Below are positions 1 through 7,685 of a stretch of DNA of 17,307 nucleotides, piece by piece. Origin of the DNA: CAYNHF01 sp964397045 (GTDB taxonomy: Bacteria; Actinomycetota; Acidimicrobiia; Spongiisociales; UBA5794); contig CAYNHF010000048.1 in the NCBI GenBank assembly GCA_964397045.1, forward strand, positions 1 to 17,307, given 5' to 3'. The notes under the pieces are model-generated. The model worked only from the letters and a program-made list of their open reading frames with translations. It was not told the origin of the DNA and made no database searches. The position numbers and the translations under genes were made by a program. How positions within the stretch are numbered: position 1 is the first letter of the stretch; each line of letters opens with the position of its first letter.

Positions 1-800
1 ATGACTGGAATCGAGATGATCACGGAACCTGCCATGAGCACCGTGGTCGGTACTTCCTGGTTGTCCAGTTGCTGCACACCAAGCGACAGCGTCCACAGAT
101 CACGCCGCTCGAGCACGAATAGCAGTGCATAGAGGAACTCATTCCAGGCAATCATGAACACGTAAAGACCCACCGCCGCGATGGCCGGTGCAGCCAGCGG
201 GATCGTGACTTTGCGGATCACGCCGAAGCGTGACAACCCGTCCACCATTCCGGCCTCCTCGAGTTCCACGGGAATGGCGTTGAAGTAGTTGCGCAACATG
301 TAGAGCGCCACGGGGAGCGTCGAGGCCAGGTACACGATGATCAGCCCGTAGAGCGAGGATCGCAGCCCGATTCTGCTGAACATGACGAACAGCGGAATGG
401 ACACCACTACCACAGGGAACAAGTAGACCATGATCATGCCGAAGCTGACCGCTCGTTTCCCGAAGAAGTTGAGCCTGGCGGCCGAATATGCCGCCAGGAT
501 GCCGACCGCAAGCGTCAGGATCACAGTCGCTACGGCGACGATCGAGCTGTTCCTTATGAACACGAGGAACCCCTGGCCACCCTGATCAACCGGCTTCAGC
601 ACCGTCTGATAGGTGTCGGCATTTAGCACTTGCTCGAGTGAAGGCCACCACTTCGCCGGATCTCGGAGCAGATCCGCGATCGGCTTGAACGACAACGCGA
701 CCATGTAGACCAGCGGGAATAGGCAGATGATCACGAAGAACACGACGCTGATCCACTTGAGCACGCCGAAAAGCCGCTCCTCGAAGACAGCGCGCGTCAT
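1..800 (-). CDS. Carbohydrate ABC transporter permease, MalG-like (3' end beyond window)
   Basis: This is an inner-membrane permease subunit of a CUT1-type sugar importer. It starts at ATG 798-800 and overlaps the stop of the upstream permease by 4 nt (ATGA), so the two are translationally coupled. The 266 visible residues begin with a short cytosolic N-terminus, then a hydrophobic helix at about 16-37. A further block of helices follows between about 86 and 140. The EAA loop is clear at about 181-207 (EEAGMVDG, then an IP-L ending), which is the contact site for the ATPase. MalG-type proteins are usually 270-300 residues, so little is missing. No ATP-binding gene is visible in the window; many actinobacterial sugar importers borrow a shared MsiK-type ATPase encoded elsewhere. 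The substrate is inferred only from the neighbouring phosphorylase. Confidence 0.93.
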   Translation of the reverse strand, partial: MTRAVFEERLFGVLKWISVVFFVIICLFPLVYMVALSFKPIADLLRDPAKWWPSLEQVLNADTYQTVLKPVDQGGQGFLVFIRNSSIVAVATVILTLAVGILAAYSAARLNFFGKRAVSFGMIMVYLFPVVVVSIPLFVMFSRIGLRSSLYGLIIVYLASTLPVALYMLRNYFNAIPVELEEAGMVDGLSRFGVIRKVTIPLAAPAIAAVGLYVFMIAWNEFLYALLFVLERRDLWTLSLGVQQLDNQEVPTTVLMAGSVIISIPV

Positions 801-1792
801 GCGACCTCCTCCTTGTAGAAGAACTTCATATAGATCACGACGAGCACGATCAGCATCAAGGCCAGGATGATCCCGAGCGCGGCCGCCGCCCCGACATTGC
901 CGCGACCCGTGAGCCAGTCGATGATCTTCACTGTGATCACCTCGGTACCCGCGCCGCCGCCCGTCAGCAAGAACACGTCGTCGAACTTGTTGAAGGTCCA
1001 TATGAACCTGAGCAGCACCAGCACCGCGAGAACCGGACGCAGCTGTGGCAGCGTGACGTACCAGAACCGTTGTGAGAGTGTCGCCCCGTCAACGACGGCG
1101 GCCTCGTTGATGTCTTCAGGCAGCGACTGCAGTGCGGCCAGGATGAACAGGAACGCAAACGGGAAGTATCGCCAGGCCTCGAACGCGATCACGGTCATGA
1201 GCGCCAACGGGATCTCGAAGCTGAAGAGCCCGAACACGGTGACCTCGTAGCTTCTCGTGTTGAGGAAGTCGATGGCGGGCAACCCGAGTCGCTCGAGCCA
1301 GACGTTGGCGACGCCGAACGTCGGATTCAGCATGATCTTCCAAACGAACGCCGCCGCGATGACGGGAACGACGTAGGGGAACAGCACAAGACCGCGCACC
1401 AGTGCCTTGCCGCGGAAAGCCTTGTTGAGCACCAGCGCCGCCCAGAGGCCGAGCAAGATCGAGAAGAACGTCCCGAAGATTGTGTAGACAAAGGTGGTTC
1501 GTAGCACCGGCCAGAAGTCGCTAGCGCCGATAACCGTCTTGTAGTTCTGCAGGGTCGGTTCAAACCCCACCAGGCTGACTTCGCGGATGTTGATCAGCCG
1601 AGCCTGCTGAAAGCTGAGGGCGATGTTCCAAACCAGCGGGAATACCACCAGGAGTCCGACCACGAGGACGGCGGGAAGGATCAGTCCAATCCCCAAACGT
1701 CCCTCGCGTTTGGTCATGCCGGACTTTTGGCGGCGATACCGCTTCGGCTTCGCCGCCGCTTCGTCCTTCGGGGGGCGTAGTGGAGCCGTCAT
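797..1792 (-). CDS. Carbohydrate ABC transporter permease, MalF-like
   Basis: This is the first permease subunit of the same sugar importer, 331 aa. A basic cytosolic N-terminus (residues 1-33) precedes a first membrane helix at about 34-58. More helices follow at about 100-122, 134-155, 196-220 and 254-268, and a last one near the C-terminus. The EAA loop lies at 229-252 (NEAAVVDGA, then TLPQL), which is typical of the binding-protein-dependent transport inner-membrane component family. The start at ATG 1790-1792 has no clear Shine-Dalgarno site; M26 (MTKREG) is an alternative without a better one. It lies 54 bp after the solute-binding protein gene and overlaps the MalG-like gene by 4 nt, so the three form one operon read leftwards. 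Confidence 0.94.
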   Translation of the reverse strand: MTAPLRPPKDEAAAKPKRYRRQKSGMTKREGRLGIGLILPAVLVVGLLVVFPLVWNIALSFQQARLINIREVSLVGFEPTLQNYKTVIGASDFWPVLRTTFVYTIFGTFFSILLGLWAALVLNKAFRGKALVRGLVLFPYVVPVIAAAFVWKIMLNPTFGVANVWLERLGLPAIDFLNTRSYEVTVFGLFSFEIPLALMTVIAFEAWRYFPFAFLFILAALQSLPEDINEAAVVDGATLSQRFWYVTLPQLRPVLAVLVLLRFIWTFNKFDDVFLLTGGGAGTEVITVKIIDWLTGRGNVGAAAALGIILALMLIVLVVIYMKFFYKEEVA

Positions 1793-1803
1793 CTAGCAGT
1801 GCT

Positions 1804-1831
1804 GGTGGGGCCGACCGACGTCGACCCCACC
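1804..1831 (-). promoter_or_regulatory. Stem-loop between binding-protein and permease genes
   Basis: On the transcribed strand the arms GGTGGGGTCGAC and GTCGGCCCCACC enclose a 4-nt loop. This gives a 12-bp stem with one G-U pair. It sits wholly within the 54-bp gap after the binding-protein stop. No T-run follows, so it is not a classical intrinsic terminator. In many importer operons such a hairpin protects the upstream mRNA or gives partial read-through, so the binding protein is made in excess over the permeases. That role is inferred here. Confidence 0.7.
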
Positions 1832-1846
1832 AAACCAACGCTTCGG

Positions 1847-3322
1847 TCAACCGTTGAGGAAGGACAGCTCTTCTTCGGCGAGGGCTTGCATCTGGGCCGC
1901 ACCTTCTTCTGCGGTCAGATCCCCAGCGAGCACCTCGTCCAGCGTCTGCGGCACGATCAGCGTCGTGTATACCGCGTTCACCAGCTCACCTTGGCCCTGG
2001 ACAAAGCCCCAGCGAGCGAAGTTGTTCGAACCGGTAATGAGCCCATTGATCACCGTCTCCGAGTAGTAGTCACTCAGCGGTGCTTGACGATCGACACCGC
2101 TGGTGAGGGCTCGCCAGCCTTCGATGTACTCGGTCGGGTTCTCCTGCGTGCCCTGGCGCATCGGGAACTTGCCTTCCGGCGCCACAGACAGCCACGGGAG
2201 ATACCCATCAGACAGCCAGTACTCCACGAACGCTTTGGAAGCGTCCGTGTTCGGGGTCACGCCAATTCCCATATTGGAGACCTGCCCGTACTGGGCGGGC
2301 GACCCGCTGGGCCCTGAGAAGGCCGGGACGAAATCGCTGTTCTCGGCCAGGAACGCAATGTTGTCGGCGCACTCGGGACACGTCGGCAGAGCGGCGTCGC
2401 GCAAGCCGGCCATCTCATCCATGATGAACGGTGACCAGATGATCATGCTCGCCTGTCCGGCAAAGTACGTCGCACGGGTTGTCACCACGTCCTGAAGACC
2501 GGCCGGGCTGAGGTTGTTCATCAGATTGTCGAAGAACTCGATCGCCTCCACACAATTGGTGGAGTCGAGGGTCACTGTGCCGGCGTCGTCTATCAGTTCG
2601 CAGCCGTTGGCGAGCGCGATGTGCTCCCACGTCTGCTGCGTGAAGACGGCGTCCGCCTGGTTCGATGCCGTGATGCCGTAGAAATCGCCACCGGGGTTGT
2701 TGAGCGCCTCGGCCGCTGCCGTGATCTTGGCGTACGTGTCCGGCTTCTCGAGGCCGGCAGCGTCAAACAGGTCCTTTCGGTAGATCAACAGCTGGCCCCA
2801 GCCGTCGGTCGGAACGGCGGCCACCGATCCCCCTGAAGTCGCGAGCGTGAGAGCGCCTTGCGAGAACGTCTCTGCACCAAGGTTGTTCACCACGTCGGCC
2901 GCCGCAGCCGAGTCGAGGATGCCGGCGTTCGCCCACCCAACTGTGAAGTCCAGCGGATGGAAGACGACATCGGGAAGTGTCCCTGAAGCCGCGTTGGTGA
3001 GCATCACCTGCGGCAGCGCGTCCTCGTCAACAGGAACCAGCTGCACCTTGATGCCGGTTGCTGCAGTGAATCCGTCGATGATCTCCTGCGTCTTGGTGAG
3101 CCTCGCAGATTGGGTTTCGGTCGACCAGAACGTGATCTGGGTCTCACCTTCGACCGGAACTTCGACCTCGACAATGGACGTCTCCGTCACCGTCTCGCCG
3201 GGTACTTCGACGATCGACGTCACCACCACGGTCTCTGTTGTACTTGAATCATCGTCGCCACATGCGGCAGCAACGAGCGCAAGAAGCGCAACGAGCAACA
3301 GAAGGCGCTTGGCCAGCGTCAT
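1847..3322 (-). CDS. Extracellular sugar-binding lipoprotein of ABC transporter (SBP family 1)
   Basis: This 491-aa lipoprotein would capture the sugar outside the membrane and deliver it to the two permeases. The start at ATG 3320-3322 is chosen because GGGAGGAAGGT lies directly upstream and a lipoprotein signal peptide begins there. A longer reading from further upstream would add 23 residues before the signal. The signal has basic K5-R6, a Leu/Ala core and a lipobox ending AAAC with C21, followed by GDDDSS. Residues 30-60 form a Thr/Val/Glu-rich tether with an imperfect duplication (TSIVEVPGETVTE, TSIVEVEVPVEGE). The mature type 2 binding fold runs from about 62 to the end. Typical motifs are PDVVFH (117-122) and the YRKDLFDAAGLEKPDTYAKI segment (181-200). 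It is the first gene of a leftward operon. Confidence 0.95.
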   Translation of the reverse strand: MTLAKRLLLLVALLALVAAACGDDDSSTTETVVVTSIVEVPGETVTETSIVEVEVPVEGETQITFWSTETQSARLTKTQEIIDGFTAATGIKVQLVPVDEDALPQVMLTNAASGTLPDVVFHPLDFTVGWANAGILDSAAAADVVNNLGAETFSQGALTLATSGGSVAAVPTDGWGQLLIYRKDLFDAAGLEKPDTYAKITAAAEALNNPGGDFYGITASNQADAVFTQQTWEHIALANGCELIDDAGTVTLDSTNCVEAIEFFDNLMNNLSPAGLQDVVTTRATYFAGQASMIIWSPFIMDEMAGLRDAALPTCPECADNIAFLAENSDFVPAFSGPSGSPAQYGQVSNMGIGVTPNTDASKAFVEYWLSDGYLPWLSVAPEGKFPMRQGTQENPTEYIEGWRALTSGVDRQAPLSDYYSETVINGLITGSNNFARWGFVQGQGELVNAVYTTLIVPQTLDEVLAGDLTAEEGAAQMQALAEEELSFLNG

Positions 3323-3444
3323 ACCTTCCTCCCTTGTCCTGATTGGTTTGTTCGCAATCGAGAAGACGGCCGGTCCTGCGTCGGGGGCCATCCTCGTAGA
3401 CCTCGTCGGGCCCGGGAGTGCCGCTCACTTTCCAGGTCCGCACT

Positions 3445-3481
3445 TTTGTAATACCGTAATCACAAATAGCCTGAGCCACAA
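3445..3481 (-). promoter_or_regulatory. Candidate promoter of transporter operon with overlapping palindromic operator
   Basis: On the minus strand TTGTGG (3481-3476) and TACGGT (3458-3453) are separated by 17 nt, a reasonable -35/-10 pair that would start transcription about 120 nt before the binding-protein ATG. Across the -10 lies a 22-bp imperfect palindrome at 3445-3466: TTTGTAAT on the plus strand mirrored by ATCACAAA, with 7 of 8 positions complementary in the outer arms. A dimeric GntR-type repressor bound here would block the promoter. The GntR-SBP protein encoded at 5337-6776 is the obvious candidate. The assignment of both promoter and operator is inference from sequence. Confidence 0.5.
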
Positions 3482-3524
3482 CACGCTATCTGCGACTCTT
3501 TCACCCTAGGAATTCGCGTTCTTG

Positions 3525-3538
3525 TCACTCGGGAGTGA
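3525..3538. promoter_or_regulatory. Short perfect palindrome over the phosphorylase ribosome-binding site
   Basis: TCACTC-GG-GAGTGA is a perfect 14-bp palindrome ending three bases before the ATG at 3542. Its right arm contains the GGGAG that serves as Shine-Dalgarno site. As RNA it could form a 5-bp hairpin with a CGGG loop. As DNA it could be a second regulator site. It differs in sequence from the palindrome at 3445-3466, so a shared binding protein is not implied. Confidence 0.25.
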
Positions 3539-3541
3539 TGA

Positions 3542-5275
3542 ATGAAGCCGGTCTTCTCGCCCAACGCGGCCGAACCGCCCGACGCTGACCAATCGCAGAG
3601 TTGGAAAACGCGACTCACCGCGATCTACGGACCGGATCGAGCGGAGCAAGTCGCCCCCGCCGTCGAATCACTCCTGAACACGCACTCGACCCAACGATCG
3701 ATACCACCTCCAGAACGGTGGACCGAAGCGGACGTGTGGCTCATCACCTACCCGGACCAATTCCAACGATCCGGCACTCCCCCGTTGACAACACTGGCGG
3801 CGTTTCTCGATTCGAACCTTCGCGGATGGATAAACGGCGTGCACATCTTGCCCTTCTTCCCCTCGACGTCCGATGAGGGATTCTCGATCACGGACTTCAC
3901 CGAGGTCGACCCTCGGCTGGGGAGCTGGCAGGACATTGAGCAGATCGCGGCGGACTGGCGGCTCATGGTGGACGCGGTAGTCAACCATGCTTCCGCGCAA
4001 GGTCGCTGGTTCGAGTCTTGGAGATCAGGTGATCCCGTCTTCGCTGACTTCTTTCGCACCGCAGCTCCCGATGCTGATCTGAGCAGCGTGGTAAGAGCCC
4101 GCCAACACCCGCTGCTCACCCGGTTCGAAACTGCAGACGGGGCCCGTTGGGTGTGGACCACCTTCTCTGCCGATCAGGTCGACCTCGACTATCGCAACCC
4201 TGCGGTCCTGGTCAGGGTGCTTGACGTTCTGCTGATGTATGTGGCGCACGGCGCAGACGTGGTCCGGCTCGATGCAGTGGGATTCCTGTGGAAGGAGGAA
4301 GGGTCGTCTTCTATCAACCTCCCGGAAACTCATCGCATCATTCAGTTCCTCCGAGCTTGCCTGGACGTGTGTTATCCGGGCATCGTGCTGATCACGGAGA
4401 CCAACGTCCCCCACGAGGAGAACCTCAGCTACCTGGGTGACCGAACCCACCCCGAAGCCGGCGCCGTGTACCAGTTCCCGCTCCCGCCACTCACGCTGCA
4501 CGCCTTCACGACCGGAGATGCCACCCAACTCGTGGCATGGCTCGCTGCGTTGGAAGCCCCCCTCGAGGGCACCACCTACCTCAACTTCCTCTCATCGCAC
4601 GACGGTGTCGGCTTGCGACCGCTCGAAGGGCTGATCAGCAGCGCCGATGTTCAGCTGCTCGTGGCACACGCAGAAGCCAACGGTGGCCTTGTCAGCAGCC
4701 GCGCAGACGGCGAAGGGAGCCCGATACCCTACGAGCTCAACGCCACCTGGTTCGACTTGGTCCGCGGACCCACAACTGGTGAAGACGCAATGGCTCGGCA
4801 CGTGGCATCACACGCGGTGATGTTGGCGGTCCGCGGGGTTCCCGCGCTCTATGTCCAGGGTCTGCTCGCCGGCGAGAATGACATCGCGGGCGTCTCCGCG
4901 TTCGGCCACGCTCGCTCGATCAACCGCAGACGCTTCGTCGACGGCGACCTCGACGAGCTCGGCGTCCGTCTGGACAATTCCGACAGCCCGGCGGCTCGAT
5001 CGGTCGCTGCACTCCGGCAGATGATCGAGCTACGCGCCTCGAGTCCGGCGTTCCATCCCGACACCGAGCAGACGATTCTCGACACCCCGGCTCAGGTAGT
5101 CGGGATCGAGCGCCGTCCCGAAACAAGCGCTGCCGCCCGGGTGTACGTCAACGTGTCCGGCACATCGGTGACGATTCCCGCCGAAACCGACCGCGCCTCC
5201 GCCGGAAACCGCTGGAGTGCTGATGCCGGAGTGCTCGAATTGGGGCCGTGGGGCTACGCGTGGGTCCTCGAATGA
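3542..5275 (+). CDS. GH13_18 glycoside phosphorylase (sucrose / glucosylglycerate phosphorylase-like)
   Basis: This 577-aa cytosolic enzyme has no signal peptide. It belongs to the sucrose-phosphorylase branch of the alpha-amylase family, which splits an alpha-glucoside with phosphate to alpha-glucose 1-phosphate. Visible family motifs are VWLITYPDQF (65-74) and GVHILPFFPSTSDEGFSITDF (99-119). Also present are the VDAVVNHAS strand (143-151), the nucleophile D244 in VVRLDAVGF, the acid/base E286 in LITETNVP and the third acid D354 in SSHDGVG. At about 575 residues it is longer than classical sucrose phosphorylases (about 490-510). It is nearer the size of E. coli YcjM (glucosylglycerate phosphorylase), which also sits beside an ABC importer. 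The aglycone (fructose, glycerate, glycerol or other) cannot be read from the sequence. The start ATG 3542 has GGGAG 6 nt upstream. It is divergent from the importer operon. Confidence 0.9.
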   Translation: MKPVFSPNAAEPPDADQSQSWKTRLTAIYGPDRAEQVAPAVESLLNTHSTQRSIPPPERWTEADVWLITYPDQFQRSGTPPLTTLAAFLDSNLRGWINGVHILPFFPSTSDEGFSITDFTEVDPRLGSWQDIEQIAADWRLMVDAVVNHASAQGRWFESWRSGDPVFADFFRTAAPDADLSSVVRARQHPLLTRFETADGARWVWTTFSADQVDLDYRNPAVLVRVLDVLLMYVAHGADVVRLDAVGFLWKEEGSSSINLPETHRIIQFLRACLDVCYPGIVLITETNVPHEENLSYLGDRTHPEAGAVYQFPLPPLTLHAFTTGDATQLVAWLAALEAPLEGTTYLNFLSSHDGVGLRPLEGLISSADVQLLVAHAEANGGLVSSRADGEGSPIPYELNATWFDLVRGPTTGEDAMARHVASHAVMLAVRGVPALYVQGLLAGENDIAGVSAFGHARSINRRRFVDGDLDELGVRLDNSDSPAARSVAALRQMIELRASSPAFHPDTEQTILDTPAQVVGIERRPETSAAARVYVNVSGTSVTIPAETDRASAGNRWSADAGVLELGPWGYAWVLE

Positions 5276-5336
5276 GACGCGATCTCGTGGTCACAGACGA
5301 GAGTCACGGATCAATTCGGCGGCGTGGTGAGTCTCC

Positions 5337-6776
5337 ATGAATGGGATCGACCCAGAGAGCCCGATCCCGATCTACTACCAGCTCAAGACGATGATTCTCG
5401 AGGACATTGTTGGCGGCACGTATCAACCGGGCGACCGCCTGCCGACGGAACATGAGCTGTGCGCCAGACATGGCATCAGCCGCACTCCGGCCCACCGCGC
5501 ACTCACCGAACTCGCCAACGAAGGCGTCATCCTGCGGGCCAGGCGGCGCGGGACCTTCGTCAACCCCCATTGGGCGCCACGTGGGAGCTCCGGCGACGAT
5601 CTGCGCCTGCTCGTGACCGACGCCCGGTGGGCCGAGCAGATCCGAGAGGGTGCTCCACCGCGCCTCGCCGTCAGCACCGCAGCCGTCGGTTTTGCCGACA
5701 TGCGGGCCACCCTCACCAGCGCGGTAGCGGAAGGGCGGGCTCCGGACCTGGCGCTGATCGACGAGGTGTGGATCGCAGACTTCGCCGAAGCCGGGTTCCT
5801 CCTCCCAATCGATGAGCTGGATCCCGATTGGGTCGAGCGCGAGTACAACACCGACTTCGTAGCCGCGTTCGTCGATGGTCACAGCTACAACAACCACGTC
5901 TACGCGATTCCAGAGGAGATCAACGTCGGCGGACTGTGGTGTCGCCGTGACGCGCTACGCAATGTGGGTGCAGACGTCCCAACCACCTGGGACGAACTGA
6001 CCGAGGTGGCAGCCCGTCTGCAATCCCGGCAGCGCCCCAATGACCAGGCATTCGCAATCCCAGGAGGGCACGTCGCAGGTGAGACCACAACGTATTGCCT
6101 CCTCGCCGTGCTTGGGTCCAACGGCGCCTCCCTCATCGATGGAGGAGTCACCCTGGATTCCGGATCTGCGGTGAGCGCGCTTCGCTTCCTCCGGTCGCTC
6201 GTAGAGCAAGGGCTGATGACCGCCGATGTAGTGACCTACAACTGGACCCGCTGCCCGCAGCTGCTCGGCGCCGGGCGCGTCGCCATGACCGTGGGTGGCA
6301 GCTACGAAGCAGAGCTGATCGCGACAAGCGCCGGGATCCCGCTGGAGGACATCCCGGCCCACTTCGCATTCTCGCCTTTCCCGGGAGGCCCGTCCGGGGC
6401 TCCCGCAACCATCGCGGGCGGCATGGCTTACGCAGTGTTCCGACAGAGCTCGGACCCTGCCAAGGCGCTTCGGCTTCTCGAACACATCGTCACGACCGAA
6501 CGACTCGTCGAACGGGCTCGAGGACGGGCTGCCATCCCGCCGCGTCAGTCTGCGATCGAGTTGGCAGCCTCGGAATCACCGTATGTGCAACAAGTGGCCG
6601 AGCTATTCCCCACCGCCGTGGTCCGCCCTCGGATCCCCGACTACCACATGGTGTCTACCCAGTTGCAGAACATGCTCGAGTCCGTGCTCACCGGCCGTTA
6701 CGGCCCAGCGACGGCAGTCGAGCGCACAGCAGAGATCACAGCCGCCATCACCGGACTCCCGATCCGGCACAGCTGA
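5337..6776 (+). CDS. GntR-type regulator fused to a type 2 solute-binding domain
   Basis: This 479-aa protein starts with a GntR winged helix at about 8-76, with SPIPIYYQLK, PGDRLPTEHEL and SRTPAHRALTEL followed by a wing ending RRRGTFV. Most GntR proteins then carry UTRA, FCD, MocR or LacI-like sensor domains. Here residues 88-479 instead resemble an extracellular solute-binding protein family 1 domain. Supporting motifs are PDLALIDEVWIADFAEAG (136-153), YAIPEEINVGGLWCRRDAL (189-207) and PTTWDELTEVAARL (215-228). With a DNA-binding N-terminus and no signal peptide, this domain must be cytosolic and probably senses imported sugar. It shares LID..VTLDS (266-275) with the locus's own binding protein (243-254). 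It lies 61 bp after the phosphorylase gene, likely co-transcribed. ATG 5337 is preceded by GGTGAG. A weak 6-bp hairpin (5283-5302) lies in the gap. Confidence 0.9.
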   Translation: MNGIDPESPIPIYYQLKTMILEDIVGGTYQPGDRLPTEHELCARHGISRTPAHRALTELANEGVILRARRRGTFVNPHWAPRGSSGDDLRLLVTDARWAEQIREGAPPRLAVSTAAVGFADMRATLTSAVAEGRAPDLALIDEVWIADFAEAGFLLPIDELDPDWVEREYNTDFVAAFVDGHSYNNHVYAIPEEINVGGLWCRRDALRNVGADVPTTWDELTEVAARLQSRQRPNDQAFAIPGGHVAGETTTYCLLAVLGSNGASLIDGGVTLDSGSAVSALRFLRSLVEQGLMTADVVTYNWTRCPQLLGAGRVAMTVGGSYEAELIATSAGIPLEDIPAHFAFSPFPGGPSGAPATIAGGMAYAVFRQSSDPAKALRLLEHIVTTERLVERARGRAAIPPRQSAIELAASESPYVQQVAELFPTAVVRPRIPDYHMVSTQLQNMLESVLTGRYGPATAVERTAEITAAITGLPIRHS

Positions 6777-6841
6777 ACGACCTTCGCCTCTTGCGCCCGT
6801 GCTCGCGCCGTGGTGAGGTGAGTGGTGTCCGGGAGGTGCAC

Positions 6842-7357
6842 GTGAACCTGTGGTTCCGACTCATCCGAGTGTGGCGAACTGCCAGGCAACGAGATCGGCT
6901 GGGGCCGCACGACACGTCGGTGATCCAGATCCGGGTGTGGCCCAATGACCTCGATCTGTGGGCCCACGTCAACGGTGGCCGCTACTTGACGCTGTCCGAT
7001 CTTGGGAGGCTCGATCTCGCCGTCCGCACTGGACTGTTCACGCTCGTGCGCCGCAATGGATGGACCATGCCCATGGGTAGCGCCGCCCTGCGGTTCCGGC
7101 GCCCGCTGCGGCTCTTCAACACGTGTGAACTCCACACGCGCATCCTTGGATGGGAAGACAAGTGGGCGTACCTCGAGACCCGGTTCATCCGACATGATCA
7201 GACGGTCGCTGTCGTCGTCGCCAAGGCCGTTGTGCGAGGACGGGACGGGAACATCGCCCCCCTGGAGCTGACCGCAATGCTCGGCGTCACGGGCGATCCC
7301 CCAGTCGTCCCCGACCACATTCGTTGCTGGGTCGATACGGACGCGGTCTTGAGATGA
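6842..7357 (+). CDS. Hotdog-fold acyl-CoA thioesterase-like protein (4HBT / THEM6-like)
   Basis: This is a 171-aa cytosolic protein. The start GTG 6842 is chosen because GGGAGG lies 6 nt upstream. The open frame continues further 5' but there it only overlaps the regulator gene in another frame. After a basic N-terminus (residues 1-20) the hotdog signature appears: RVWPNDLDLWAHVNGGRYL (31-49), resembling the D-D-x-GH-x-N-N-x-RY core of 4HBT-type thioesterases. It continues as SDLGRLDLAVRTGL (52-65), which is characteristic of the THEM6-like branch. MGSAALRFRRPL (78-89) and WAYLETRF (108-115) follow. These proteins hydrolyse acyl-thioesters in known cases; the substrate here is unknown. It follows the sugar regulator by 65 bp and may be read through from it, but no functional link is evident. 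Confidence 0.8.
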   Translation: MNLWFRLIRVWRTARQRDRLGPHDTSVIQIRVWPNDLDLWAHVNGGRYLTLSDLGRLDLAVRTGLFTLVRRNGWTMPMGSAALRFRRPLRLFNTCELHTRILGWEDKWAYLETRFIRHDQTVAVVVAKAVVRGRDGNIAPLELTAMLGVTGDPPVVPDHIRCWVDTDAVLR

Positions 7358-7383
7358 TCACAGGCAAAGGCTGCGGCGGATAC

Positions 7384-7590
7384 TCACGTCTCAGAGTCGG
7401 GCAGGTCCAGTGTCCTGGAAGCGGTTGAGGTCCCGGTGATGATGAACAGCAGGAGAACGGTGCCTCCGATCGTGACGATCCAGCGTCCGGCACCTACCAA
7501 CAGCTCGATCGCGGCAGTAACCCAGTCCCGGCCGCTATGCCTTCCAGGACGACGGAATGCTACGGCGCTGCGCGGCAGACCAATGACCAA
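7384..7590 (-). CDS. Possible small single-span membrane protein
   Basis: In the 328-bp gap between two plus-strand genes, a 68-codon minus-strand frame encodes a basic N-terminus (about 1-25). One strongly hydrophobic stretch follows at about 38-53 (IVTIGGTVLLLFIITG), then a short polar tail. The only available start is TTG 7590, without a convincing Shine-Dalgarno site. A separate ATG at 7660 opens another frame of about 42 codons that stops before the hydrophobic part. Either this is a chance frame, a gene with an unusual start, or a gene broken by a frameshift. No family is recognised. Confidence 0.25.
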   Translation of the reverse strand: MVIGLPRSAVAFRRPGRHSGRDWVTAAIELLVGAGRWIVTIGGTVLLLFIITGTSTASRTLDLPDSET

Positions 7591-7637
7591 TCAGTCTGCG
7601 GCAATCCGAGTTCGCGACCGGAAGTGCAACGATCGTC

Positions 7638-7667
7638 TTGAAACCCGCGGACGTCGCCATTTAGGGT
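7638..7667 (+). promoter_or_regulatory. Candidate promoter for the gene at 7686
   Basis: TTGAAA (7638-7643) and TAGGGT (7662-7667) are separated by 18 nt. A start about 7 nt later would give a short leader of about 12 nt containing GAGGAGGT, the Shine-Dalgarno site of the next gene. The -10 keeps T1, A2 and T6 of the consensus. Confidence 0.4.
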
Positions 7668-7685
7668 CGGGCTGAGGAGGTAGAC

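Noticed and set aside
1804..1831. Intrinsic terminator at the importer hairpin
   Set aside because: No T-run follows the stem and the permease genes continue directly after it, so full termination would make little sense.
3323..3391. Longer start for the binding protein at 3391
   Set aside because: It would place 23 residues before a lipoprotein signal that has its own strong Shine-Dalgarno site at the correct distance.
2847..3509. 220-codon plus-strand frame opposite the binding-protein gene
   Set aside because: It is Ser/Thr/Ala-rich antisense of the signal and tether region with no motif; the minus-strand gene is certain.
6095..6841. Long open frame running into the thioesterase gene from upstream
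   Set aside because: It overlaps the regulator gene in another frame and is Arg/His-rich. The thioesterase homology and a GGGAGG ribosome-binding site begin at 6842.
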